From: Phascolomyces articulosus
Lineage: Eukaryota > Mucoromycota > Mucoromycetes > Mucorales > Lichtheimiaceae
Reading direction: 5' to 3'
NCBI GenBank assembly: GCA_025677815.1
Contig: JAIXMP010000022.1
Coordinates: forward strand, 248,001-312,000
Length of the DNA stretch: 64,000 nucleotides
The notes below the pieces were generated by a model. That model did not search any database, was not told the DNA's origin, and saw only the letters and a program-made list of their open reading frames with translations. Shown here in pieces: positions 11,500-23,396 of this stretch; position 1 is the first letter of the stretch; every line of letters starts with the position of its first letter. The position numbers and the translations under genes are program-made.

Positions 11500-12682
11500 A
11501 TGGAACAAATGCCTAACACTAACAGCAATAATACTATGATTGCATTGCCACCTCGCTCTTCAAGAAGAAATCGGCGTGTCTGTGCTGCCGTCATTCCTTA
11601 TGATGGTCAACAAAGACCTAAACTTGACAAGCAATATCGTGCCAGATCTTATTCAGAAATGATGGAAACTAAAAATATTTCTGATCGTTTAGCATTGTAC
11701 GAAAAAACATTCGAATTATGCATGCGTGCAGATCCTCAAATGACAGCATGGATTAAACGGGTCCAAAACAAGGGTTTACCGAAAGCAATGACAGAAGGTA
11801 ATAAATCAATGATATAATCTATCTTTTCAAAATCAAATGTGCTTATTTTTTTTCACTTTATTTATATTAGGTTACAAGCCTCGTCGCTCTGTATCATCTT
11901 CAGCTAACAGTGATGCTGGAAGTACCACAAGCATTAGTAGCAGTAACAGCAGTGGTAGTAGCAACAGTAGCAGTAGCAGTAGCAGCAGTAGCAGCAGCCG
12001 TCGAAGTTTTAGTGTATTTTTGCGCAAAGCTTCTGCTTCCTCTGCCAATAATAATTCATCCTCTCGTCCATCCCTCCCACCTACTGAACCACTCAAATCA
12101 TCAGCCAGTAGATTTATTGCTACTTCATTTAGTAAACTTTCATCTTTATCACGTCAATCTCATCATCATCCGACTTCTTCCGTAACAACCACAGCTACCG
12201 CATCACGTTCGCCTTCTTCTTTACCTTCATTTTCAACCGCACCTACTGCTCATCGTCGTAGTTTTGAAAAGTCTCCCAGTAGTATAGCACCTACTGCTTC
12301 ATCCAAGATCAAGCGACGTTTATCATCTCAACCTAATCATCCACGATTATCTACTTCTATTATATCTCCACCTCAACCCCAAATCCAGCCTAATATTGCT
12401 GATAGCAACACTAACAAACGCATCCATGGTAACAGTAGCCGGGCTATTCAAGCCATTCCTATTATTAAACCATCTATTACAACCACTACAATGAATAGTA
12501 CTACCAGTTATATTACAAACAAGAACAATAGCAACTATAATAATGTCAAAAAATCGCCTGCACCAGTACCATCTCATTCTATCTTCCTTGATCGATTACG
12601 TCTTCGACGATCTCATGAATCTATGGTTGGTGTTAATCATATTTCACATCATACCAACAAATTTATTGCTGTTCGCGTTTAA
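11500..12682 (+). CDS. Serine-rich protein of unknown function
   Basis: Two exons (11500-11797, 11871-12682) with a 73-bp GT-AG intron give 369 residues. Residues 1-100 look folded: a basic RRNRR patch, then RARSYSEMMETKNISDR and a helical LALYEKTFELCMRAD segment ending in AWIKRVQNKGLPKAM. From residue 105 the protein is low complexity: a long Ser run from AGT/AGC codons (about 11925-12000), then S/T/P/N-rich sequence with many basic RRS(F) sites that resemble kinase targets. No membrane segment or known domain is recognised. The trinucleotide Ser run creates a spurious poly-Leu antisense ORF. It could be a signalling or cell-wall regulator, but nothing proves this. Confidence 0.72.
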
Positions 12683-13036
12683 TTATTATTATTTATCTTA
12701 TATCCTCTCTCTTTTTCTATTGCATCTTCTCTCTATCCTCCTCTAAACTATTATTATTATTATTGTTTTTTAAGTATTTTTTTTTCATGTTCAATCCATA
12801 CAACTATTATTATTATTATTATTACGCGCGCACATATTTTTTTTTTCTACTACACCATTTTCTACATTAATATATACCTATAAATAGTACTATTTTATGT
12901 TTTTATTCTTATCTTTTATATATATATTTCTATTACCACTATACATACTTATGTTTTTTAATCATATTACTGATATCCTCACTCTCTCCTATATCTTCAT
13001 ACTACTTTATATACATTCATCAATTATTAACAACCT

Positions 13037-13079
<43 letters not shown>

Positions 13080-13991
13080 TCACAGTTTATTCAACAATAA
13101 CAACAACAATCCTCTTTATTTTTCCATCGTTAATTATTATTTTTCTTTTTGTAATAAAAAAAATGAAAAAAAGCAGCAGGTTCTCGCTTTTTAATATTAC
13201 TATCATCTACACTGTCATGGGTCTCAGATTATTTCAATTGTTGTACTACAAAAGTTAGGACGATATAATGTTGACTATTTCGATTACTACAGATTCGTGT
13301 CTAATGTTATTATGTAGGCTTGTGGTGGGTAACCCTCGAGGATTGAATATAAGGGGTTAAAACGTTGAACACAAAAGGGACTAGGATCCATATAATAAAA
13401 AAATAAATAAACCCTCCTTCTCTCAAAAAACTTAATATCTCTGCTTTTATAAAAGACGATTGTCTGACTACAGGAATTATAATAAATGTTATTTTATACC
13501 TTGCTAATGTTATATTTTTTATTTTTGTTATTTACTCTGAAGTATGTGTTGTTTGCGTAATCCATTCTGATCATATATACTCATATCTTCACTCTTTTTT
13601 TTTAAAAAAAAATAAACGAGATTTCTTTTCCCCTTCTCCAATCTCCCACATTTTTTGGATGGGTAGAAGATTTTCCTTTTTACTTATTTCGATGTTGATT
13701 ATCTTCCAGAATCCACTAAAAAAAAGTAGATATGGTTTAATCCATAAGAATGGTATAAAACACAGCCCAAAAAGTTTGATACGTCCGTAGTAACACAATG
13801 AGGCTGATGTCTGTTGAAAGAATGGTCTATTTCTCTCTCTTTGGCTGGGTAACAACAAACATTTACTAGCTGTGATTGTTAAAGGAGAGGGCTTTTTGTA
13901 AAACTTTCTTTTCTTCTTCTGTTGTTCTTTCTTTACTTTTTTTTTCATTGTTTTTTTTTTCTTTCTTTTGCTTTTTGCAACAACATTCATT
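12683..13991. other. Spacer with (CT)18 microsatellite
   Basis: Very AT-rich. A pure (CT)n tract lies at 13040-13075. A 133-codon minus-strand ORF at 13589-13990 is K/F-rich and covers the pyrimidine-rich leader of the next gene; I do not consider it a gene. Confidence 0.55.
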
Positions 13992-14288
13992 ATGCCAGTG
14001 TCAGTAGGGTCATCATCTACAGTAAAATTGATATGTTGGGATTATGTACGGGGTGCGCCTACTGGAATAGATGCTTGGATTGCCTTGGAATTGGATCGTA
14101 TTGAACAACAAGCGCTTCCTCGACATTGTAAAGATTATACTGCACTTGCAAACTTTTTAGAGTCAATGATGATGTATAATAATAACAATAATAATACTGT
14201 CGCTACCACTGCTTCTACTATTACTACATCGCCTTCTTCCTCTTTCTGCATACAACATAATCATTCTCCACATTCATCATCAGCATAA
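13992..14288 (+). CDS. Small uncharacterised protein
   Basis: An intronless ORF of 98 residues. The first 60 residues look conserved-like: VKLICWDYVRG, GIDAWIALELDRIEQQALPRHC, then ALANFLESMM. The rest is N-, T- and S-rich filler. The upstream frame extends to 13968, but the ATG at 13992 follows a long pyrimidine leader and gives the cleaner N-terminus. No family was recognised. It could be a complete small protein, since stop and spacing look natural, or the first exon of a longer one. Confidence 0.55.
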   Translation: MPVSVGSSSTVKLICWDYVRGAPTGIDAWIALELDRIEQQALPRHCKDYTALANFLESMMMYNNNNNNTVATTASTITTSPSSSFCIQHNHSPHSSSA

Positions 14289-15361
14289 AAGAAAGAATAA
14301 TGTGACAAAAAAAAATATTTAGGTCCAGAACTAGCATAATAATTATTGTAACTTACGAAACAAAACAACTACAGAATATATTGTAGTATTATATGTATTT
14401 GTAATAGTTTAGTTAGTAGTTATCTTTTATTCGTTACATACAACATTATTTCTCCGGGGTCATCTTCAATTCTTCCATTACACATCCTTCTTCTTTCTTC
14501 TCACATAATTATCATCTCCATGATCTGTAAATCAACTGGCTTTCTTCCCATTCCTTTTTCAAACTGTATGATAGTGTTCAATCTTTTACATAAAAATTTC
14601 TCTCCCTCTACCATTTGACATGTAACACCAATAACAAAATATACCTCTTTTTATATTATTGTTTTTTGATACCCATCCAACCATCATCACATTTCTGTTG
14701 TCTTATATTCAAAACAACAACATACCCGTTCTTTCTGTTTCCAAATACAAGAAAAATAAAGTACCATGCCTGTATTATGTTCATTTCATTCGAATTATAG
14801 AATATACCTTACTATTGTTTACTATATAATTTGATCAAATATCACATAATGATAAATGTAAAAAGCAGAAAGGAACAAAAAAATAACTATATCAATGTAT
14901 GAGAAAAAAAAATATGTGTTATTGATGATGACGATGATCTCGTGTGTATGTTATTTACAATAATAAAGGCATGCGCCACGCCAGATGCCCACGCTATACA
15001 TAAAATCATTTATATAATAAAACGATACGAAACATCGACATCATTTTTATCTTAATAGGTTTAGATTATTCTCTTCACTTTTTCCTCTTGGGTTTATCTT
15101 TTAAATGTAAAAAAATAATATATAATCGTTTCTTCCTCAGTCACCTAGTGCCACTTTTATTTTCCCATTTATCCTTTGAAAATGTTATAAAATACATATA
15201 TTCATTGGTGATTGTAATACTCATCTTGTAAAATATACCACTGAAAAAAAAGACCACATGATCAAAAATCCCATCTTTCCAATTCGTTATAAAAATGACA
15301 GCTGGTAGTGAGTTACAGCCACAATTTTAAGTTGAGACAGCGATAAGAAATAGATGGTTGA
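14289..15361. other. AT-rich spacer
   Basis: No supported gene. A 61-codon plus-strand ORF at 14615 is F/Y-rich and looks like chance. Confidence 0.55.
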
Positions 15362-16095
15362 CTACTCGCTTTTTGTTTTTTTTGTCGGGAATAGTAGATA
15401 GTCATTCTAAAAGATGATGATAGAACTATTAGAATGAGCAGGTGCAGCTCTTCAAGAAGTAATAATAATAAAAAGTCAATTGCCATTATTACCTGTGTGA
15501 ATACAATTTGATAAAGAAATGTAGACTGATATTGAGCAGACGATATATAAATATTCATTTATTTTTATTATCGAATGAATAAAATATGTTTAAGATAGCG
15601 TACAGTACGGCATTATACACTTTTTTCATTTACTTTCTTGCATCATAAGTTGATGTGCAACCGGTTTAAATATGGTGCATCAATTTTGATCCATGAGTGT
15701 TTTAAACCTGTTTACATAGATCGATTAGAGTGGAGGTTTATAAAAAAATATTTTGTCGTAGAAAGGCCACGAGAATGCCGTAGTATATTTTTGTTCTGAT
15801 TGCTCAGTTTCAATGTAAAGCATGGCTATGATGGAATTGATACCATGTATCAATGTTCCCGTTCCTGGATTAGGACCTGTCATAAAGTTGAAATACCATA
15901 AAATTATTAAATTCAAAGTGAGTAGTTACATGTGTCGCACACAGCAGCAACTTGACCATAATGAAAGTGGATGACTTTTATACTCTTGAGAATCTTCGTA
16001 CTAAACACACTTATATTGATTTTTTCAAGATATCCCAACAGAATATACAAAAAAAACTGCTTTTTTAATCCACCACAAGCGAAATATCGATATTA
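15362..16095 (-). pseudogene. Degenerate or highly split uncharacterised gene
   Basis: Several minus-strand coding-like pieces are linked by plausible introns. An open stretch from about 16095 to 15930 includes GYLEKIN and HFHYGQVAAVCDT. A 53-bp GT-AG intron (15929-15877) joins it in phase to an exon at 15876-15725 (CPNPGTGTLIHG and an ETEQSEQK segment, TAA at 15725-15727). Further on, 15558-15493 and 15406-15362 join across an 86-bp intron and end in TAG. A TAA near 16103 and the two separate ends argue for decay, or for two small genes. No family was recognised. Confidence 0.38.
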
Positions 16096-16585
16096 TTATT
16101 TTATAGTTGATATCGGTTGGATTAGTGGATATATTTTACTTATATTTATTTTGCTAATATGTGGTTCAAAAAATATATGTGCTTATATTAACCTACTAGT
16201 ATATTGATAAATGCTATATTGGGATTCTTTAGGTTAAGTATTCTACAATGAGATAATGATCAAATATGATGCTTTATCAAAATAATTAGACTCTGCCACT
16301 ACATTCAATACAAGAATATCTGTTTTTTTTTCTCTTTGCGTTTCCTTCTAATGATTATATATATTATACTGATAATGACGACAGAGTAATAGAATACGCT
16401 CCATTTAATCGTTCATAGTAATGGATTAGGTACGCACCTGCATGAAGGCTGGCAAAATTACATGTTTGGTAAAAACTGACCTTTAAAAAAATCAAGACCT
16501 TTTTGAACCACACCAAAAAGTCACCAAAAATCCTTAAAGGGACACGATCTTGTCTTCTCTTCTCTTTTTTTTTTCTTTCTTAAAA
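16096..16585. other. Upstream region of the ALADIN gene
   Basis: No gene. A pyrimidine-rich stretch just before the ATG at 16586 is the likely 5' leader. The word AAAACTGACCTTTAAAAAAA near 16470 has a close match at about 22919, ahead of the gene at 23397, so it may be a shared promoter word. Confidence 0.35.
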
Positions 16586-18813
16586 ATGAACATGGTACCT
16601 ACTCTTGCAGCAGTACAAAATAAATTAGGTAATAATTAACAATCTATTTTCATCGAGATCGAGGAATTTATCTTATTAAATATAATTAAATATAATAGTG
16701 ACTGTGGCGGATGAACACGATCCAAACTTGAATCAATTCCTGCGGAATGTATGAAGTAGCAACAAAAAAAAAAAACATATACACGTGCGATTGACCCTTT
16801 TTTTTTTTATCATGTATTTTTATTTCAAATCTTATAGAACACACTTATTCCTTCAATACAATTGAATCGCGAATCAGCACCATTACCTTCAACAACAACA
16901 ACACTTGCACCTACACAGGAATATACAAAAGAAGAAGATTATTATACCAAAGCTGCCAATATTAGCAATCATTTACTTCAGGATCTGTAATATATTTTTT
17001 TTTAATTTTTGAATCAGAATAGTCATTGGGAGGAGAGATAAAAAAAAAAGAAATCAACTAAATACATATATATATTAAAAATAACAGCAAGGAATGGTAT
17101 GAAGACGTTGCAACCAATACGTAAGTTTTTCTATCGAATCTATTTTACAGGGAAGAGATCAATCTATTATTTCAAAAAGTCTAACAAATAATGATAACGA
17201 TAGACCCATCTACGGAATTCCGCGCGTTGTAGGCGAATTATCCGAGAAATATTTATGGTCGAATCGTACATTGGAAGAAAGTGAACCAACAACAAGAAGG
17301 GAATCGATACGATCCATGGCATGGCATCCACATCGTAGCATCATTGCTTTGGCGGATGAAAATAATGTTATTTATGTATATGAAAAGAAAGAAAATAATG
17401 AAGGTTGGTCACGTATAGTATTGAGACATCCATTTATGCAAGATATTACATGTATTGAATGGAAAAAACGAGCTCGAGGTACATTGGCGGTTGGATGTCA
17501 GTAAGTAAAAAAAAAAAAAAAAAAAGAACCCACTTTCTGACCTCTTTATATATTCATCTCTCCAAAACGATCATTATTTAACCTTTTTTTTTTATATTGA
17601 TTGAAATAATAGAAAGGGTGTTTGTGTTTGGAATGTGGGTGATGCATCAACGGATGACAATGCAGATTCAACCTCGATGAATTATCTATGTTTTCCTGGA
17701 CACGAATATATTAGTTCGATTGCATGGGATCCAACACCTGGAAGTCATCTTCTTGGAGTCACATCAGGCAGTGTCAGCACTATTGTAGTGTATGATACTT
17801 TATCATTGAGTACCATGCCATTGAAACGTACTGGAAAAGGAAATTTGTTATTACGATGGAGTCCCAATGGTCGTTGGATTTATGTTGCTACAAAGTAAGG
17901 GGATCCACCTTTTTTTTCTTCCCAAGTATTGGAAAATGATATAATAGCATGTCGCTAACGATGAATAACCCTTGTTAGAAATGGTATTTCACGTATGTGG
18001 GATACATTAGATTGGACATATAAAGAATTGAATAATCCACCAGGTTTATGGGTTCAGGTATTTTTTTTTTGTGATTGAAGATTAATCTATTGACAACAAG
18101 GTTTAACTGATCATGGATGTTTTCTTTCTATAGTCTGCCTGTTGGGCACCTGATAGTAAAAGTTTATTACTCTCTATGTACGGTAAAAGTGATGTTCATT
18201 TGATCTACTGGGCAAATTCATCCAATGCTGCAGGTATAGAAAATAAAACATATACAGATAAATCAGGACTTTTTAGATGGAAGAAATAAAAAACAATTGA
18301 GCTGAATCCATCTCTCTCTCTATTATAATAGAAATTTGCCATGAAAAAGTATATTCCGCAATACCCTCTGTTGATAGTGTTACTGGCGAAGACAAATATT
18401 TTACAGCAGGTGATTCAATCAAGGAACTTGTATTATGCCCTGATACAGGTCGGAGATTAGCCGTCATCTTTAATAATTCATCAACAATTGCTTTATATGC
18501 CGTGGATCTTCAATCACCCTTGACATTAAAGAGCAAATCCGCATTAAACAAAATGTAAGGTTTCATCCATTCATTTTGGGAATTGAGGATGGAGAGAGAG
18601 AAAAAAAATCTTTTACTCATCTTGATATATCTATATAGTGGAAATATACATGGAACAAAGATTGATTTATCAACATCTCCTATTTCGATCAAACCTGTGG
18701 ATATTCAACAAAAACCAGTGCATATTTCTTTATCTACTCGATTCACTACAAGTAATACATTAGCTACTTTATATGATAATAATATTGTTAGTTTCACACC
18801 CATTGTTCTATAG
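16586..18813 (+). CDS. AAAS: Nucleoporin ALADIN (AAAS) homologue, WD40 protein
   Basis: Ten exons give about 492 residues: 16586-16628, 16699-16748, 16838-16986, 17088-17120, 17156-17500, 17613-17894, 17979-18057, 18134-18233, 18332-18554 and 18639-18813. ALADIN is a WD40 beta-propeller of the nuclear pore cytoplasmic side, anchored by NDC1 in animals. Matching segments include SMAWHPHRSIIALA, DITCIEW, TLAVGCQKGVCVWNV, GHEYISSIAWDP, LLLRWSPNGRW, SACWAPDSKSLLLS and a C-terminal propeller strand, in the same order as human ALADIN. The N-terminal 90 residues are poorly conserved. Exon 4 and the exon 5 start are uncertain: keeping frame requires the acceptor at 17155 rather than the better-looking CAG at 17150. 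All other phases agree. Confidence 0.87.
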
Positions 18814-20655
18814 AAAGAAAGAAAGAAAAATAAGAACGTGAATTGCATCCTCATATTGGACGTGAAAATAACAAACCATATTACATCAAATTATTCGTTT
18901 CTTTTTTTAACTATAAATATTACAATAATAATATCTCATTGAAGGAATTTGGATGAAATAAATTGTGTATCTGTGATCAAAGTACATGGTGGTTAAAGAT
19001 ATTGATTATATATTATATGAATATTTAAAATAAGGAAATCTCGATGGACGATGATGCTTTATTATAGTGGCGTATAAAAAGTACATTTTTGGGATTTCCT
19101 AGCAGCCCATTCAAAAGTACTAATATAAATTCACAGTTTTCAGTTTATATGATGCTTGGTTCATCCTATAAACAAAAAATGTGAATTATGAGCAGTAGGT
19201 CTATTGTATAGTTTCAAACAGAAAACAGCAGCCCACTAGTACAAATCAAGTCAATTGGATCATCCTATAATTTATCCCAAACGTGAATAAAGAAAGAACA
19301 CAAGGTGGAGAGAAAGAAAAAGAAGTACATCTACGGATTATATATGGAATACTAAACTACTTTACGACTTGTTTTTGTTCTTTCCCAGTACAAACAGATT
19401 TTTCACTTTCCTGAAAGGCGAAGGGGGAATGTTAAAGCTATGGTAACTCGAAAATAAAACATAATCTAACATAGCCATATTCATATCTCTCATACACACA
19501 GACGTTTTCTAGAAAAAGAGGAACATCTTGCAAGCTCTTGATCAAAGATAATATGGGATTACCTTCTATGTGGGCAAAAAGTGTAGTAAATTATGAGCAA
19601 TCAGGAGATACCTTTTTTTTCAATCTGTCATGTTTCGCTAGTAAAAAAAGAATCCTGCAAAATCCAAGATTTCATGAATGCTTACTCATTCATTTTAAAT
19701 CTAGATTATATAAAACTTGGAGTGAATATTATTCAGGAATGGAAACCACGTCTTGATACATCATTACCATCGTCCATCCTAAAATAGTATTCAATCCCCT
19801 GATGGTGTTACACCAAGAACGTCAATGCAAGTAACAAAAGACAATATATGTAAGATAAAAGAACAAAAAAAGAAGGCGCCCTGTTTCATTTTTCAAAAAA
19901 GTGTTATAGGAATGGTTCCTGTGCAGTAAACCTTGGAAAGTTTAACAAGGGTTGTTGTCAGAATATGGATGGGTATTTTATCTTTTATGGTTTTTTTTTT
20001 AATTCATATACCATACGATTAAAATTTTATCATTTACCTTATTCCATATGATATCTCAGAAATATACTAAGTTCTGTCTATAATATCAACAAGAAATGGA
20101 TGTTGAATTTATTGAGAACATGACAGTTCATATAGATAATGGGGATTCAAACTAAAAAAAAAAGTGATATAAAATATAGTTTTGATTGTCAACTTATAGT
20201 CAGGTACAAATAATAATAATAAAACCATCCCATTCTTTCCCTGATAATCCATCAAAAGATAAAAATAAAAATGAAAACCGCTGTAAAAAAAACAATTCTT
20301 TTTGTGGAGAGAAATTGAATCATTGGGCTGGGGTGTGTGTGTGTGTGTCTCTATAAAATATGTGTGAGTGAATGATTAAATAAAATAACTCTTTGAAAGG
20401 AATTGATCTACGAAAAACCTATCAAAAAAAAAGTGCAAACCCCCGTTTTAAAATTGTCCCCTTCAAATCCCTTTTTTTTTACTCACTCTCTTCTCTTCTT
20501 CCTCTTTCTTTTTTTCTTATTTCTACCAAAACATACTTCTTTTTCCTTTTTTATATATTTAACCGTATTCCCCCCCCATCCCCTAAAACACACACACACA
20601 CACATAGCTTGAGAAGAAACATTATATAAACAAAGTGTATACAAAAAAATAGAGA
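18814..20655. other. Spacer with one candidate small ORF
   Basis: A plus-strand ORF at 19553-19756 (67 codons, starting MGLPSMWAKSVVNYEQSGD) has coding-like composition, and an overlapping frame stays open to 19787; together with a stretch near 19790-19930 this may be a decayed gene. A (GT)n run at about 20332-20348 and C/A repeats near 20589-20604 precede the phosphatase gene. Confidence 0.4.
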
Positions 20656-22531
20656 ATGGGTAATATCAGTTCCAAAAAACGAAAGGAAAGACCCAGTATC
20701 ATAAGAACAGAAATTCCGGATAATGAATATTCCAATACCACTGTAAGTTTAAATAAGATTTCTTTCTGCATAATCGCCACACACTTACGATGGTGACCCT
20801 TCTTTCGCGTATAACAAACACGTATATATATATATATATATATATATATAGGCTACCTCGTTGAATTCTATCCTTGTTAATTCCAATAGTTTACAACAAC
20901 CATTACCAACCAATTCAGTCCAAGGAAATACAGCCGATCGTTCAGCAAGTATAGATTTAACTTCACAAGATCCAGATCAACAACAGCAACAACAACAACA
21001 ACCACCACTACCGAACCTAGACATTGAACAAGAACAAAATGATAACATGTTGAGCAATGAATTTTCTCAATTGACCGTATCTGATCCTAATCAATTGACT
21101 GTAACATCTATGCGATCCATTGGAAGTAATCTTGATATTGATGAATGTATAAACCGTTTATTGGACGTAGGCATGAGTGGCAAAATACACAAGTCGGTCT
21201 GTTTTAGAAACTCGGAGATCATTGCAATATGTAGAGCTGCACAAGAAGTATTTCTTAGTCAACCGGTATATTACAATAAAGAGTGGGGAATGGTTGATTC
21301 ATTTGGGAAAGATTTCTTTTTTTTTTAACGATGAAAAATATACAATTTGTGTTATTTAGTCTATGATTGAATTGAATCCACCTGTCAAGATTTTAGGTGA
21401 TATCCATGGTCAATTCCACGATCTTTTACGGTTATTTGAAATGGTAATTATCCATTGGAAAACAAAGAGAAAAGAAATAATCGACATATTCCCATCGAAA
21501 TGAGAGAAGACGTGATGTACACGACATGATTTCTTTACTAAATTTGATATCATCCTCTTAATTAAGGGTGGATTCCCGCCAGATTCCAATTATTTGTTTA
21601 TGGGTGATTATGTTGATCGAGGGAAACAATCCTTAGAAACTATATTGTTATTATTTTGTTACAAGATTAAATATCCTGAAAATTTCTTTATTCTTCGAGG
21701 GAACCATGAATGTGCCAATGTCACTCGAGGTAAATTTCATCACCTGGGAAAGAAGGAAACCATGATGACTTATTGTTTCTAAATATAATTAGTGTATGGA
21801 TTTTATGATGAATGTAAACGACGTACCAATTTAAAAATATGGCGAGTGTTTATCGATTGTTTCAATACATTACCCATTGCAGCACTTGTGGCAGGCAAAA
21901 TATTCTGTGTTCATGGTGGCCTAAGTCCATCATTGAATTCATTAGACGATGTACGAAATATTATACGACCTACAGATGTACCTGAATATGGGCTTTTGAA
22001 TGATTTACTCTGGGCAGATCCTTCAGATACCACGGATGATTGGGAGGATAGTGATCGAGGAGTATCCTATTGTTTTGGAAAACGTATTGTTAATGAATTT
22101 CTGGCAAAATTTGATCTTGATCTTGTCTGTCGTGCACATATGGTAAGTTTTTTTTTCTTTATGGGTTAACAAGTCATTTTATTCACATTGAATTTATTAT
22201 TTAGGTTGTTGAAGATGGATACGAGTTTTTTAATGAAAGGACGTTGGTGACCGTATTTTCAGCCCCTAATTATTGTGGTGAATTTGATAATTTTGGAGCT
22301 ATTATGAGTATTAATGAAGAATTACTTTGTAGCTTTGAATTATTGACACCTACAGATCATCCACCTGCAAAATTAGCTGCTATTAATAAGGCTAGGGGTG
22401 GTCGAAGGCCCAGGTAAAAAGATTTCATAAAACGAAGTATGAGACGAAAGAAAAACTAATCCACTGGTTATTTTATTATTCTTTATAGTCCACCTATGAT
22501 AAGTACATCACCATTAACCAGTAGTGATTAA
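20656..22531 (+). CDS. PPZ-type serine/threonine protein phosphatase
   Basis: Seven exons (20656-20742, 20852-21265, 21360-21443, 21567-21729, 21793-22142, 22205-22413, 22489-22531) give 449 residues, all in phase. The N-terminus MGNISSKK is a myristoylation-type sequence typical of yeast Ppz1/Ppz2/Pzh1, followed by about 100 residues of S/Q-rich filler with a Q8 tract. The catalytic domain from about residue 125 has the metal-binding signatures GDIHGQ (180-185), GDYVDRG (208-214), RGNHE (239-243) and FCVHGG, and ends with the [11 protein letters not shown] block. PPZ enzymes are fungus-specific PP1 relatives that control cation homeostasis and cell-wall integrity and are inhibited by Hal3-type subunits in yeast. 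The N-terminal extension is shorter than in S. cerevisiae Ppz1 (692 residues). Intron 1 ends in a (TA)14 repeat. Confidence 0.93.
20823..20850. repeat. (TA)14 microsatellite at a splice acceptor
   Basis: A pure TA run fills the end of PPZ intron 1, and its last A forms the AG acceptor. It replaces the usual pyrimidine tract. Confidence 0.85.
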
Positions 22532-23396
22532 TAAACATAAATTTTTAGTGACACTTCAAGTAGTAGTTATAATTACATTATTATAATAAACCCCACTTTT
22601 ATATATATTATTATTAATTAATTATACACATTTCATTGTTATGACGAATAATGAAAATTATTTAAATGTAGCCTGTAACAGTTATGGATGAAACATATAG
22701 TTTGTCGTATTAATCCAAAGTAGTACGATTATTTTCTATACTACATGAGATACATATTTAGATATATAACCAAAAGTGTGGGTTAGAAAGATGTCGTACT
22801 TTTTTACACATCATCATTCCCAAATAAATAAATAAAATTCCTGCATATACAAAAAAAACAGTGACGAACTGGGATCTACACACACGTTTTTTTTTAGGTT
22901 CTGGGCTAAAATGGCGTCAAAAACTGACTTTTAAAAAAAAAGATCGACTATATAAATATGTGCGAGAGACACTTCATTAATAGAATAATAATAACAAATG
23001 CCAAACTATTCCCTATCAAAAATAGGTTTTTTTAAATAAAGTCGGAGTCTTCTTTGAAGAGATAATTAACAACCTCTTCTTGTTTGTATATTTTTTGAGC
23101 TTCTTCTTTTCTTTATTCAAAAAAGCAGCGACCGAAAAAAAAAAGTATTTTTATATTCATATACCCTTTTTTATATTATACGAACTCTAAAAATACTACT
23201 TTTCTTGTCTTTTTTTGGGTTTGTCGAAAAAGAAAAAGAAAAAAGGGAATTCATCGTGTTAAAACTTTTTATATTTTCCTCTTTATTTTTTTTGTCATTC
23301 CGGCCCATTGACTTTTTTTTTGTGTTATATCTTCTCTCTCCTTCTTTCTTTTCCTTCCACACCAATAAACAATAACAATAACAACAACAAAAAAAT
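22532..23396. other. Promoter-side spacer of the Mil1-like gene
   Basis: No coding signal. The last 300 bp are T/C-rich and probably form the 5' leader of the gene at 23397. Confidence 0.5.

Noticed and set aside
11872..12096. Antisense ORF rich in leucine
   Set aside because: It is the reverse complement of the AGT/AGC serine run of the gene at 11500-12682.
13589..13990. 133-codon K-rich minus-strand ORF
   Set aside because: Low-complexity frame over pyrimidine-rich leader DNA; no domain or composition support.
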